Shown: in pieces, positions 27,139 through 39,039 of the stretch | Numbering within the stretch: position 1 is the first letter of the stretch | Layout of the letters: every line of letters starts with the position of its first letter | Origin: Sipunculus nudus | Lineage: Eukaryota > Annelida > Sipuncula > Golfingiida > Sipunculidae | Direction of reading: 5' to 3' | Assembly (NCBI GenBank): GCA_026874595.1 | Contig: CM049314.1 | Coordinates: forward strand, 32,697,229 to 32,761,228 | Length of the DNA stretch: 64,000 nucleotides | The notes under the pieces: generated by a model | The model's input: the letters and a program-made list of their open reading frames with translations, nothing else | Databases searched by the model: none | What the model was told of the DNA's origin: nothing | Program-made: the position numbers and the translations under genes

Positions 27139-28827
27139 ATTTTTTTTTATTTCACTCTAGAGGACCATAAAAGCCCATTCACAGAAAATTAACCCACATT
27201 ATAGAGAAAACCAAAGAATCCCTTTAATCCTCCTCTCCAAAAGGCTAATTAGACATACTATATTATGGCCGTCAGGGCCAGCGGCATCTCGAATCTCCTC
27301 CCATTGTCTATTGCTATCCGAGCTTGGGTATTGGGTACTTTCTCTTTAGAACAGGGTCCCACTCAACTGACATAACTTTAATATTTTTTTCAAATAACTA
27401 TTAGTATATTTTTATAATAATCGAACAATTTTAAGCATCCAAGAAGATGGAAATTTGAAGGGAATTATGGCAGGAGACTGCAATTTAACTTTCTTTCCTT
27501 AGATTAAAATCAGCCTCACAAGAAAACAAAAAAAGGATTCTCGGATATTACAGCCCTCTGATAAAGGAATCCAGATCGACAAGGTACGGCTCTAAGGGGC
27601 TTTTAGTGGTTTCTTTAAACGTCCCTACTTGGTTTTCAAAGTGATCTTAAATAAAACAAATCTCTCATGTTTCTTCTACGCTGAGCTTTATAATAGGGGA
27701 AAGTCTTGAACTCCAGATATGGAACTATTTCTGTTGAGGTCTAAAGCGGATATTATTATAGAGAGTCAAGTCCGGTATTCCCAGCAGAACTACTGGTCCT
27801 GAGATAACAGCACACAGGAAGCTAAATTGTTCTCTATTATTATGTATGAGGGATTGGGAAAGAATGCACCAATGGTGTACGAACACTTCACATAAAAAGA
27901 AAACGCCATTCTCTTAATCCCTGTTGGTTTAAGAAGTAAGAAAACATTTTCCTTCCCGCTAAACTTAAGTCCAGACGTAAAATAAATTTCTAGATAAGTG
28001 TTCACCCTGGGCTAAATCAGAAACTTTTTCTATCCCCGGGTTTAATAATGACATTTATCTACGGATAGTTTTTGAACAAAGGCATAGAAAATAAGGAGAA
28101 ATTACCAAAGCAGGGTTACACAATGTTAAGATTTTAATCAGATCTACATTTTTGCCCAAGTTGCAGCAGGCGGAGCATGGTAATTTTTAAAGTTTGTTTG
28201 TAAATCATTTATACTATAACAACAACAAGTTTATTCAGGAACAAGGAGGCCTGGGCCTATAGATCCAATTGAGTATACAAATCTTCTTACATTTAAACAG
28301 CTGTGACATAATGACACATAATTAACATATTTGTATGTGTACTGGCGGCGTTTGTCACACAATTATAACTTCATTGTTTTTACATCAAATATATTGTTTT
28401 AATAACTCAAAACTGTAACTGAAAGTTACTCAAGTATATAACACAAAAAGCAAAATAAAATAAATAAATTAACTAAATGAAAACATGAAACAGTTTTGTT
28501 TCTCTTTTGCCTTATACTTACAACATCCGGTGTATTTTCAAGGTATATTGGAAGTGGATATTCTGTAATCGAAAACATTACAGGAGGTTACAATAATAAT
28601 TTTAAAATACCTGAATGACCATCACAATTGCTATTTTTCAGGACATAAATATACACTACAATCCAGTCGTTATTCAACAGATCAGTGATCTATTAAAGAT
28701 AAACCCTTTTATTGCCTATGATTTATTTTAAAAAAAGTCATTTCATATAATTTTCTCTTAATTTAAAACCATGATATACAAATGCTGCAAATCTGATTAT
28801 TTCTTTCTCTTCACTCAAGTTAAAAAC

Positions 28828-29630
28828 TCAAGTTAAAATAAAATTTTCCTTGTTTGGTGCATGTAGGCTCTTTCTCAAATATTTCTTCCTCAAATCATTA
28901 TATAACAAACATTCGTGTACAAAATGGAACTCATCCTCTATTAAGTTAAAACCATGGTTAACACAAAACTTGCATATTCTTTCTTCTCTATCCATTTGCG
29001 TATACCTTCCCTTTTTAATCATCAAATCATGACATGAACATCTCAATCTAGCTAGCGCTTGTTTATACTTGGTATCAGTCACACACAGCAAATATTTCTC
29101 CATTGAGAGCATAGATTTAAAAGTACCATATAAATTTAATTTAGTATTTAATTCTACATCACAGGACCAGTTTTGTACTGCCATATCAATAATTCTTTCC
29201 TTTATTTTAGCCAAAAATATCCCAATGTCTCCTACTTCTTGATTCATCCACACATACCCAAAACCTGCGCTGCATATTATGCTTCTTATATGAGTAACCC
29301 ATGTTTGTTTTCCATTCATGTCTAGATTAAACAGTATATTATATATACGTTTTGGATATCTATTATTCCCATAATGTACTAGTTTTGTCCAATATTTTAC
29401 ACATCCTAATAACTGACCAACATACATTGGATGTCTTCCAAGCTCTCCCAATGATGCTGCGTTCGGAGCTGAAGAGCTAATTTATAGAATGTACTTGCAT
29501 AATTTAAACTGCACCTTTTCAATTATTTCACATCTTTCATAGCCCCACAGTTCTGAACCATATAACAATACCGGTGTAACCATACAATCAAATAAATAAA
29601 ATAGCTGGCTTATTGTTATACAACTATATT
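28828..29630 (-). pseudogene. LINE C-terminal region with Cys/His motif
   Basis: Continues the element in a third frame, starting FRKYSCITISQLF and VLLYGSELWGYE, blocks typical of the post-RT region of LINEs. After an in-frame stop at 29484-29482 it runs on to an end with LARLRCSCHDLMIKKGRY, ERICKFC and DEFHFVHEC, a C-x2-C...H-x4-C type arrangement common near LINE C termini. It stops at 28828, followed by the 3' untranslated tail. Confidence 0.85.
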
Positions 29631-29632
29631 TC

Positions 29633-31167
29633 CTAAAAAAGTTTTTTTATAAGAGTCACTGCTTTTTCAGCTTGCATTGCCTGCGCTTTCTTTCTTTTAT
29701 ACCATGACAATGTACTTTTAAATATTACCCCTAAGTATCTATAGTCATTTACCGTTTCAATTTGAGTAGTTTGATAATGCCATTTCTCTATTCTTTTTAA
29801 TGAACCCCCGTGTCTAAAAACCATAATTTTTGTCTTTCCTAAATTAACTTTTAAGCCATAATTGACAGAAAAAACTTGCAATGGTTGATTTGTTCTCGGA
29901 GACGTCCTATTGTATCACTGAAGCATACTAAATCATCAGCGTACATTAATGTCATTAAGTTTGGCAAATATTCATCAATATTTATACCATGACAATATGT
30001 TTCATTAATTTGTTTATAAAATTCATTTATGAATAAAGAAAACAGAAGAGGACTCACAATGCACCCTTGTCTAGTTCCGTTAGTACATTCAAAATAATCT
30101 GTTAATCCTTCCTCCTTAAGAACACATGATTTCATTTGACTATACATTGACTGAAGTATCTGTAAGAGTTTCCCTTTTATCCCAGATTTAACTAATACAT
30201 ACCACAATAAATCATGTTGTACACTGTCAAAAGCAGTCGAAAAATCAATAAAAGTGCAATAAAACCTTCTTTTCTTTTTTGTTAAATATTTCTGCGCACA
30301 TCCCATTAAAGAAAATGTATGGTCTACCGTTGAATAACCTTTTTTATAGCTAGCTTGTGCTTCACATAATAATCCAGCTTGATCAACATAATTTTGAATT
30401 CTATTTGCCAATATTTGTGTAAATAGTTTACCCATGGTATTAAGTAATGAAATACCTCTATAATTTTTAGGATCAGTGGTGGAACCCTTTTTGTGAATTG
30501 GTACAATAATTGCTTTGCTCCAAGAGGATGGGAAAACTCCATTTCCTAATATACTATTAAATAATTGTAATATATGAGACGACATATAACTATATGTATC
30601 TTTCAATATATCTACTGTTATCCCGTCAGGCCCTGGGGCCTTTCCTCTTTTCATTTCATTTATGGCTTTCTGTACTTCACATGTTGTTATGAGTCCATCA
30701 AGCTCTGTATCATTTTCAATTTCTAATACATTTTTTAGATATTCCAGAGTATGATTCTTAAACTCTTGATTAATTTCATGCTTTGATGAATTCAAAAGTT
30801 CCTTAAAATGTTTGTACCAACGTACCGGTTCTACAGTTGTAACAATTTTCTTTTTATTTAAAAATCTCATCTTTTTCCACATGGAATCAGTGTCTTTTGC
30901 ACCTATCACCTTTTGCACCTCTGAGGCTTGGATGGTTGCTATCTTTTCTTCACATAACTTTTTAAACCTCCGTTTTGTTTGTTGATAAATACCTAAGTCG
31001 GCATCTGATAATGTACATCTATACTTATTCAGAGCTATATATTTTTCATTTTTCCAAAATTCACACTCTTTGTCCCACCATTTTGGTTGTTTTAGTTTAA
31101 TGCTGTCTCGGACGTTTTTTTTTATTTCTGGAGGATATATTTTGATAAATACTAACCAATGCCTCAC
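29633..31167 (-). pseudogene. LINE reverse transcriptase, frameshifted
   Basis: Two overlapping frames (31167-29851 and 29881-29633) together give a reverse transcriptase of about 510 residues. Visible blocks are GKAPGPDGI (near residue 176 of the first frame), NYRGISLLN (about 237), FIDFSTAFDSV (catalytic Asp, about 307), TRQGCIVSPLLF (about 365) and MYADDLV (catalytic Asp pair, about 406). After the frameshift near 29.87 kb the thumb-side block LKVNLGKTKIMVF and NDYRYLGV appear. The first frame was probably preceded by more sequence in another frame, lost at the T run at 31115-31123. The RT would copy element RNA into DNA at the target site; this copy cannot. Confidence 0.93.
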
Positions 31168-31268
31168 TTGCTTTGTCCGGATATGCTTCTAAGGTTTCAT
31201 TAAATGTGTTGAAAAATAATGCACATTCTATTTGTTCTAATGATTTTGAAATATTTGTTTTATCTTCA

Positions 31269-31552
31269 TCAGTCTGATAAAATTTTTACCCATTTTGTCA
31301 GTTGGCATATATGTTCATTCGAAAACTCTTTACTTGGTCTGATAATGTTAAGTGAACAGCTTAAAGGAAAGTGATCATCTGATAAAACACAGAATCGATC
31401 TACCATATGAAGATGACAACTACTAACTATTATATAATCAACTACACTGCTACCAGAATTTATACTAAACACAATATAATACAAATTAAAAGAAACTAAA
31501 TATTTCTTCATGTCATTTGTCATTCTGTATATATTTTTGCCCGTGGTATTTG
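31269..31552 (-). pseudogene. LINE endonuclease domain, C-terminal remnant
   Basis: The reading frame holds GSSVVDYIIVSS followed by LSDDHFPLSCSL. This matches the end of AP-type endonucleases of LINEs, where the SDH motif carries the catalytic His. In such elements the domain nicks target DNA to prime reverse transcription. The N-terminal catalytic residues are missing because the element is truncated. The frame ends at a stop near 31269, and the continuation lies in another frame. Confidence 0.85.
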
Positions 31553-32138
31553 TTTATAGTCATTTTATTATTTCGGGTATTCAACTATTCATTCATATCA
31601 AACAGCTGTCGAATCATTTGTATCGATAATTAGATCGCTATTTATCAATCAATGAAGCCATATATATTATAGCATGATTTTGTGCTGTGTCGTAGCTTAT
31701 AATGTTGAAGGCTTCGGACTTCCGGGTAGTAGGCACGGGCTCGACATGATGGTGAAATATCCTTAGAATCACAGAGATCCGTTCTACATGATAGGTTATA
31801 CTTATTGGATTGTTTCTATCCCCATGCATTTAAATAATGAATCCGAATGGCTTAAACAATAACATACCATTCTTCTTCTTGTTTCAATATGCAATGCTTT
31901 GAACAGGACATTGTGTTTTTCCTTTAAAATGTGATTTGCCAAAAGCTAAAAAAAAATATATGTTATGTAATCGTCTCTACTTTTACAAATTCTTCAAATA
32001 TATTTTATTTTTTTTCCACAACACCTCATAATTTACATGTAACACAGTCCAACGATTGCTCCGATGCTTATTGGAAACTGTGCAGAATAAAAACTCCTAT
32101 GCGGGTCCTTTAAAATAGAAGAAACTAACTACGAAAAC

Positions 32139-32200
32139 AATTAATTAAGTCTTCTTTCACAGATATAACAATTAATTAGGTCTTCTTTCACAGATATAAC
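32139..32200. repeat. 31-bp tandem repeat, two units
   Basis: Two adjacent units differing by one base (aattaattaagtc / aattaattaggtc, each ending cagatataac). Confidence 0.95.
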
Positions 32201-32814
32201 GCGAACATTATAATGTTCAGACAAGATTCAAAGTAATTAAGGTTTCTATGTTTAGCATGTCTAAAACGGCATCGACGATTACGAATTCATTTAAATTTCT
32301 TTCAAATGTCTGAATGGAACTCATCCTTGTACGTGGGCGGAATTGGAGGGGGCGCAAGGGACGCATCCTCTCTGGTTTGAATAAAATATATGGGAAATCA
32401 CATAACATACGCTTAATGCTGAAAAGCAGCGCCGGGTGTTTGCGTCTTGCACCGTTTTCTACCCTATACTCCGGCATGCAGAAGTTATTTATAACGTTGA
32501 CTAGCTGTCCTGGCACACTTGTTGATCTGCGTTAGAAGGTTGACCCTCCCCCTCCCCCCAAAGTTCCTGTACCCCCCCCCCCCTGTTAATAATGCATGAG
32601 AAGAGTGATCGGCCAGTTATAACACCAAGGGTTTATGCTTAATCAGTTGAAACTTTTTTGTTGGCATAAGTTTAGTCCATTTAGGTTACTTATGGTATAG
32701 GTATAAAAACCAGCATAAAATCCAAATTTGGCCTCTTTTAAAGAGTCGGCTCAGATTACAGGATTTAAAACCGGAGATCGTGAGGATGACTCTCAGTCGA
32801 GGTGGTGAGATGCT

Positions 32815-33020
32815 TCACAGTCGGTCCTAACCCAGGCCGAGCGCTCTGCAGGCTTGATTGGAAGGCCATGCCAACCGTCCGTTGTTCATTCACAAATGAG
32901 TGCGCTTTTTTTTTTTTGGGGGGGGGGGTCTCTGTGGTTTGACCCAGCGATGGAACGATTACAGACCCAGGGACCGCAGGTGCAGTAATCAACAGGCCTG
33001 GTTACCACCAGGATATAAAA
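32815..33020 (-). repeat. Dispersed repeat, partner of 24975-25130
   Basis: Reverse-orientation copy with the same ordered words, interrupted here by a T/G homopolymer tract at 32909-32936. The reverse-strand open frames across it (32765-33128) are short and shared only as repeat sequence. Confidence 0.6.
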
Positions 33021-33291
33021 ATGATAGGAAGCGTGTGATACTGCCTTGTCTCGAAGTCCGAAAACGGATTGGAATTCAGCAGATGACATATACTTAGTAA
33101 AGCTAGCTTTATGAGCGAAAACCTTCAACCAAAAAATAGTTCTATAAAATTCCTAAATATTATTTATTATCTTTGGATTGAGAAATTGCTGAAAACACGA
33201 TGAAAATTCAAAATAATGCCGGTATAGCGATTTCAGATTACCCTATGCACATTTCAGAACACCGGGGGGGGGGGGGGGAGGGGTTGGGGTT

Positions 33292-33500
33292 ACTTGAAAC
33301 TGAATTTATCCTACCCTTTACGAGTTCAGACTAACGCCCTCAGAGTTGTGTCTATTTGTTTATTTTATAAATTTCTTGTACCTGGAGTATATAGGCCTAC
33401 TTGAAATGAATTTTATCCTAACCTTTACGAATTCAGACTAACGCCCTCAAAGTTGTGTGTATATTTGTTTATTTTATGCATTTCTTGTACCTGGAGTATT
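33292..33500. repeat. 107-bp tandem repeat, two units
   Basis: Units begin 'acttgaaa' at 33292 and 33399 and share 'ttcagactaacgccctca' and 'tttcttgtacctggagtat', with a few differences. Confidence 0.95.
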
Positions 33501-34392
33501 ACATATTTTGATGTAATTTTGTCTATCCTTTGTTTGTGTGTACATGATGTGTCATGCGCTGTGATGAAGTGTATAGGCCAATATTTAATTGATTAAAAAT
33601 ATAATTAACAATTTTGCGACTGTTTAAGATATCTATTGTAGCTCTTCATCATGTGCCTTGCACGTTTTATTATAGGAACTAATTTAAATGTATAAGAATA
33701 AATAAGAAAATGTGATGTAATTACAAAAGTGCAAGACCATACAGAAAACAAGTTCAGTCTAATCCAAGAGGAAATCTAAAATCCCTTTCAGATAACGGAG
33801 GGTCATCTTAAACGGGGGAAGCTTGAATTCCTGACATCGGGGCACAGTGAGGCGAATGTCATTGGTGAAATAGTTTCCCCGTCGCTAAAGGTTAATCCAA
33901 GTGTTATTAATGGCTTGCTAGAAAGGCGCACCTAGTATGCAATCTGAAACCTAAATTGCTTTCTACATTAACAACGGTATTTTGTTAACTTTAACAAAGG
34001 TTTTGTGCGTGCTAGGATAGCAGCCAGTTCATTATATGGCCTTTCTTTTGTTTGTGTTCTGTTCGTGAATGTGACTGCTTTTCCCTAAACAACTAGACTG
34101 GTTGCTGACATTTATTACCCATCTGCTGTTATAGAGGCCTTTTTTTTCTTCGAGACTGAAATTAGTAATTGGTGATTATAAGTTGAGTTATCTTGGTAAT
34201 AAGGGGAAGAAAATTGTGTAAAACTAAATTTCAAAAGACTACTATCATTGCTTCAACTCAGAACAGGATCTGCTGTGTTCAGGTGGCCACAAGAAGCTAT
34301 TTAATAAATCTGACATGGAATTAATTTTAGTTTCTAAAATATGACCAAACGTTTCTCTGTGGAGGTGCCGTGCACGTTGGAACAACCTTTTT

Positions 34393-34570
34393 GAAAACCG
34401 TTACGAATATGAAAATATCTCATTGTTTCATTTATTTAAACATATGTATATATAATTAATTAATTATATATATATAATATGCGTGTGAACGTTAATATAT
34501 TTCAGATATTACAACCAAGTATATAAAAGATAAAAAAATAGGGTCAAGCAATGGAAATAAAATATTTGTT

Positions 34571-34613
<43 letters not shown>

Positions 34614-34875
34614 ACCTATATCCACACACACACACAGATATATATGAACTATTGTTCAAAACGAACGCATGCACCTTTAGTGACGTTTAAGGGTTTCGAA
34701 AACCGTTACGAATATGAAAATATCTCATTGTTTCATTTATTTAAACATATGTATATATAATTAATTAATTATATATATATAATATGCGTGTGAACGTTAA
34801 TATATTTCAGATATTACAACCAAGTATATAAAAGATAAAAAAATAGGGTCAAGCAATGGAAATAAAATATTTGTT

Positions 34876-34918
<43 letters not shown>

Positions 34919-35289
34919 ACCTATATCCACACACACACACAGATATATATGAACTATTGTTCAAAACGAACGCATGCACCTTTAGTGACGTTTAAGGGTT
35001 TCGAAAACCGTTACGAATATGAAAATATCTCATTGTTTCATTTATTTAAACATATGTATATATAATTAATTAATTATATATATATAATATGCGTGTGAAC
35101 GTTAATATATTTCAGATATTACAACCAAGTATATAAAAGATAAAAAAATAGGGTCAAGCAATGGAAATAAAATATTTGTTAAAATATATATATATATATA
35201 TATATATCCACCTATATCCACACACACACACAGATATATATGAACTATTGTTCAAAACGAACGCATGCACCTTTAGTGACGTTTAAGGG
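34393..35289. repeat. 305-bp satellite, three tandem units
   Basis: Units start with 'gaaaaccgttacgaatat' at 34393, 34698 and 35003 and end at 'gtttaaggg'. Units 1 and 2 look identical. Unit 3 differs mainly by a shorter (AT)n tract (35183-35207 instead of about 39 bases). Each unit contains an (AT)n tract, a (CA)5 run and a short palindromic AT stretch. Part of the unit matches the interior of the hAT-type MITE at 48384-48711 (see findings). Mirrored open frames in each unit are by-products. Confidence 0.97.
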
Positions 35290-35928
35290 CCAGGTCGTAG
35301 GCATCCGAGTTAACCAAATAGGTCTCCGCTATAAATCAATAAATAATATGCGTTACCAAGTATATCTGACATTCATTCAACATAAACGCACACCATCTTT
35401 ATCCACATGTGCTCTTTTTCGATTATTTCTCTACGGTATAAATACATATTTATGTCATGAATTGCTAAAGCACCTATTTTTGGTGATACACGGGAATAAG
35501 AAATAAAAAAAAAAATAATTAAGGACTACTCTGTACTCTGATTTAATGTATGACGTTGGAGAAAAAAGTGTCTTGTAAGAATGGATGTATGGGATGTCAC
35601 TATGACATAACTGTGACGTCACAGATATTTCACGAATCAACACGCGATCTTATAACGGATATTTAACACAACCAGATAACTGTTTTCAGCAGTGTGTCTC
35701 TACAAACCGAGGAATCAAATTATTTACATTTTATTTTCGTTTATTAAATATGCCACCAGTGATGAAATCCTGACATAAGATATTTTTTTTTCTTGTTTAA
35801 CATGTAAAAAAATTAAGGACATTTGAAAAAGTTATTATATTTAATTCATTTTGAAAACTTAGACTATGTTGATAATCTGCCTACTGCTAATTTGCTGCGC
35901 GTCGAATGAGTAGCACTCGGAGAGTGCA

Positions 35929-36176
35929 GACCTCCACCAAGGCGGTATTACCTTTATATATATGGGATTGTCAGAATCGCAGTATTTTTCCTTAAAAAAA
36001 TACCTGGATACTAATGCTAATTCGGATCATCCCAAAATTTAATCAATTGTTCCGTGTATCATTGCCAAATTATCCTGAAAATTGATAACGTTTTGAGTAA
36101 AATGGCTAACAGACAAACAGACAGGCAGACAAACATACGCCGTCAAAAACCTAACCCCCGCCGCTTGGTGGAGGTA
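35929..36176 (+). mobile_element. MITE-like dispersed repeat R2
   Basis: Starts 'gacctccaccaaggcgg' and ends 'ccgcttggtggaggta', an inverted pair of about 16 bp. Between them are 'cggatcatcccaaaatttaatcaa'-type words, 'gtatcattgccaa.at.tcctgaaaa' and a run of 'agacaaacagacaggcagac'. A second, longer member lies at 60601-61749. The GCACTC.GAGAG.GCA word just before the left end is shared by both copies, so the repeat may begin at about 35911. Noncoding. Confidence 0.75.
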
Positions 36177-36496
36177 AAAAAGATCGTCGACAGTTAATGT
36201 GGTCGTGGAAAAGGATTGTGGTTATGCATGATTCTCACGCAGAGGTTTAGGTTTATGATTCCCGATCCATATCAGAGGGTTACGTGTCTTTGGTCAGGGT
36301 TATGGTTCAGCTGGGCTTGATAAGGTGTTAGACGAATCCTTATTTGACCGAATTAAGAGAACAAAGACCCAGACTCTCCCAGGGATTAGCCGGTGGTACA
36401 TGGCAGGGGGAAGCTAATTTGGGATTCTGACCATTGCTCACAGGCTCCCCGTGCCTCCCTTACTTGAATATAATAGAAAATCAATCAAAATTTGGC

Positions 36497-36704
36497 CAGT
36501 CTCTCTCTCTCTCCCTCCTCCCCACTCTCTCCCTCTCTTTCTTTATTTATTTCATTTCTTTTCTCTCAATCTCTTTTTCTCTTTCACTCTCTTTCTCTCA
36601 ATCTCTCTATCTCTATTTCTCTCACTATCTCTATCTCTTTTTCTCTCCCTCACTGTATCTTTCTCTCTATATTTATTTTTCTCGCTTTCATACTCTCAAT
36701 ATCT

Positions 36705-36792
<88 letters not shown>
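36497..36792 (+). repeat. Pyrimidine-rich (CT)n tract running into (AT)n
   Basis: About 255 bases of almost pure pyrimidine on the plus strand (TCTC, TTTCTC, CTAT variants), ending in pure (CT)n, then (AT)n from 36752. All three plus frames stay open, giving Ser/Leu-rich chance frames up to 166 residues at 36434-36934. These are not genes. Confidence 0.95.
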
Positions 36793-36794
<2 letters not shown>

Positions 36795-37478
36795 CCTCTT
36801 TATTTCAGACGTCGCTTAGAGGACCACTTCGAAAATGCGAACACTTCATCGGGGTTTCGTTGGTGGTCTTAATTTTCAGGTTTCACCGTATAAGATTTTG
36901 GTTAACATCTAAAAATAGATCACATCAGATTTAATCAATACCCAAGCTATGACACCCAGGTTGGTCCCTTCCCCAACAACCTATGTAAACCACCTTCCCA
37001 CTAGTTAAACTTGTTTCCCTTACTTTGACTTCCTATCAGGTTATAGGCTTCTATTATCAGCTCGAAATACTTTTTAACACAACTTTTCAATCTCTATATA
37101 TTCATACCCTCTTCTACCTGTGCTTTTTTTAGTCACCAAAGTCATATCAAACTCATTATTACATACTCTAAGTGGATAGATGAACCAAAGTTAGTTTATG
37201 GAACCGTCGGATAGACATGTGGGACATATAATATTGGCCACGCTGCGAGTACATTGTGTTCAGCGCCTGGGATATTGGGGAATGTTAGTCCACCAAAAAA
37301 TAGGGGGTTTCAAACACTTTACAGGCACACTTGACCTCAAATGTACACACTCTTCACAACATACAAGCATTAGTGACAGCAGGAGTTGAAGGCTGGAAAA
37401 CTATAATAGTAATTAATATGTACACTGGTTTGGCAGCGTCCAGAGCGGCTTCGGGGTACGGACAAAGCCACCCTCCTC

Positions 37479-38075
37479 ATTTAAAAACACCCCTGGACAA
37501 AGGCCCCCCCCCGTCAAAAAGCCCCCTACCTAAATAATAAAGAGGACAAAAATCCCCTCTCCATTTTTTAAAGTATTTTAAATTCATTTTTTAATATAAA
37601 TTTATGACTACATTTAAAATAATGCAAAAGTAACACTGTACGAATATTGTGTATATACATAATTAATGAGTCACTGGTTATCAACAATATAAAGATCAAC
37701 AATATATACATCATATTTATCATGAATAATAATTCATCACACACTGAATATTTGTATTTTCTTTAAACGGATTGTTTTCACAACTTCAGTAGTGTAGTTC
37801 ATGTAATTAAGGGAAGTATATGTTGATATTGCTTTTGTATATTTAATCAAAAATACAATATATAAAGTAAATTTGAATTTTGAGCAGTTCAAGAATTGGC
37901 AAATACAGACATCACTTACTAGTATATATAACCATTAATTGTATAATTATATATTTTTAATTGTTGATTAATTTTGGGGGTTTTTTTGTTCCCTTTATTG
38001 TTGAGCTTGGGGGTCTTCTGACGTGTAGGCTTTTGTCCAGGGGGCTTTTTACAGGGGGCTTTTGTCCTGCACCCA
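37479..38075. mobile_element. Possible MITE with C-rich inverted arms
   Basis: The left arm (about 37479-37560) carries 'ggacaaaggccccc', 'aaaaagccccct', 'taataaagaggacaaaaatccc'. The right arm (37968-38075) carries the reverse complements, including 'cttttgtccagggggctttt'. The arms are degenerate, with about 400 bp of AT-rich DNA between them. Exact ends and target-site duplication could not be fixed. Confidence 0.5.
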
Positions 38076-38978
38076 GCGGCATCAAATATCACCCAGAATA
38101 CAAATCTTGCCAGACAGGTCCAACTCTGAAAGCCTGTCACTGTGTCTCATTCTCGCGATGCCTAAGTATCATTACATCGTCGGTGGTAATCAGCATTCAT
38201 CAGTCTTATGAATACAAACGTATATAAATCCTATCAGAAATTAACTCGGGCGACTCCACGCAACGCGCTCAATTAACGTCTTTACAGTTAAAATTCTTAA
38301 GCGTGAAATGAGATGTCATGTTTTGACTGACGTAACAGAGTCTTCTGCGACCGTGAGAACATGACAGATCTTTGGATATCAGTAACTTTATCGCTCTCTT
38401 GAAAAAAAAACCCTCACTTACAACTTATATTTTGCTAAATTTTGTTTATTCCCCTACATTCTTTGCCCTTGAACATAATTTCTATACTATTAATCTTCGA
38501 ACTCTGTAGGAAATGTATTAAATTGTCTTGTTCAATTAAACTTCTGCTTTAAAACAATTAGAATCATCTATCAAAAATAAAACTGCTTAATTATATCATC
38601 ACTGGGGCGAACTTAACTCAACAATACCGAGACACACATTTTTCTAATTACCGTTAATCATTACCGATCACTGCATCACACGTGAGGTCATAATATTGTG
38701 TTTACATTGAAAAGTTCGATGCGGGTCTGTGCCTCTTATTTTAATTATGGTATAGCAATATTTAAAAAAAAAATATTAAGAAAATATTTAAATTTAGACA
38801 TGTAAAGTATATGATCGGTATTACCCGTGAGGATTTGTGTAACTTACGTTGTTGCTATGTTAATGAAAAAGCATTAATATAATACCTTTAATATGGTATA
38901 TGGTGGATCCATAAATTCGAGAACAGGGGCGCTAATAAACTGGAATAGCTGTTGATGAGTGTTAAGCAATATGTATGC

Positions 38979-38983
<5 letters not shown>

Positions 38984-39034
<51 letters not shown>
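38984..39034. repeat. (AT)n microsatellite
   Basis: About 25 uninterrupted AT units. Confidence 0.97.

Positions 39035-39039
<5 letters not shown>

Larger units (their letters stand above)
20242..28216. other. Intergenic stretch, mostly unrecognised
   Basis: No coding region with a recognisable domain was found on either strand. Identified pieces are a hAT-MITE end (22150-22219), a two-copy dispersed repeat (24975-25130) and one R1 copy (26888-27138). G and C homopolymers occur near 22545-22563 and 22889-22904. A 26-bp two-unit tandem lies near 25318-25370. The rest is AT-rich DNA in which I see nothing specific. Confidence 0.5.
28217..31552 (-). mobile_element. 5'-truncated, decayed non-LTR (LINE) retrotransposon
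   Basis: On the minus strand this reads: end of an apurinic-type endonuclease domain, reverse transcriptase, a C-terminal Cys/His-rich region, an untranslated tail of about 600 bp with AATAAA (28235-28230), and a (GTT)3 tail at 28227-28219. The 5' end stops within the endonuclease domain, the usual result of incomplete reverse transcription. Reading frames shift near 31.27, 31.12, 29.87 and 29.64 kb, and there is an in-frame stop at 29484-29482, so the copy is dead. I could not assign a clade (Jockey/CR1/L1-like) by eye, and no clear target-site duplication was found. Confidence 0.93.
31553..34392. other. Intergenic stretch with small repeats
   Basis: No gene recognised. Contains a 31-bp two-unit tandem (32139-32200), a C-rich run (32572-32583), a dispersed repeat (32815-33020, minus), G runs (32926-32936; 33264-33279) and a 107-bp two-unit tandem (33292-33500). 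Confidence 0.55.

Noticed and set aside
28190-31580. Target-site duplication flanking the LINE
   Set aside because: Both flanks are T-rich and share only short words such as 'tttgttt', which is not distinguishable from chance.
34393-35289. CRISPR-like array at the regularly repeated units
   Set aside because: Units are directly adjacent 305-bp copies without variable spacers, in eukaryotic DNA: a satellite.
36434-36934. Ser/Leu-rich open frames up to 166 codons
   Set aside because: Products of a pyrimidine-rich (CT)n tract followed by (AT)n; three frames are open at once.
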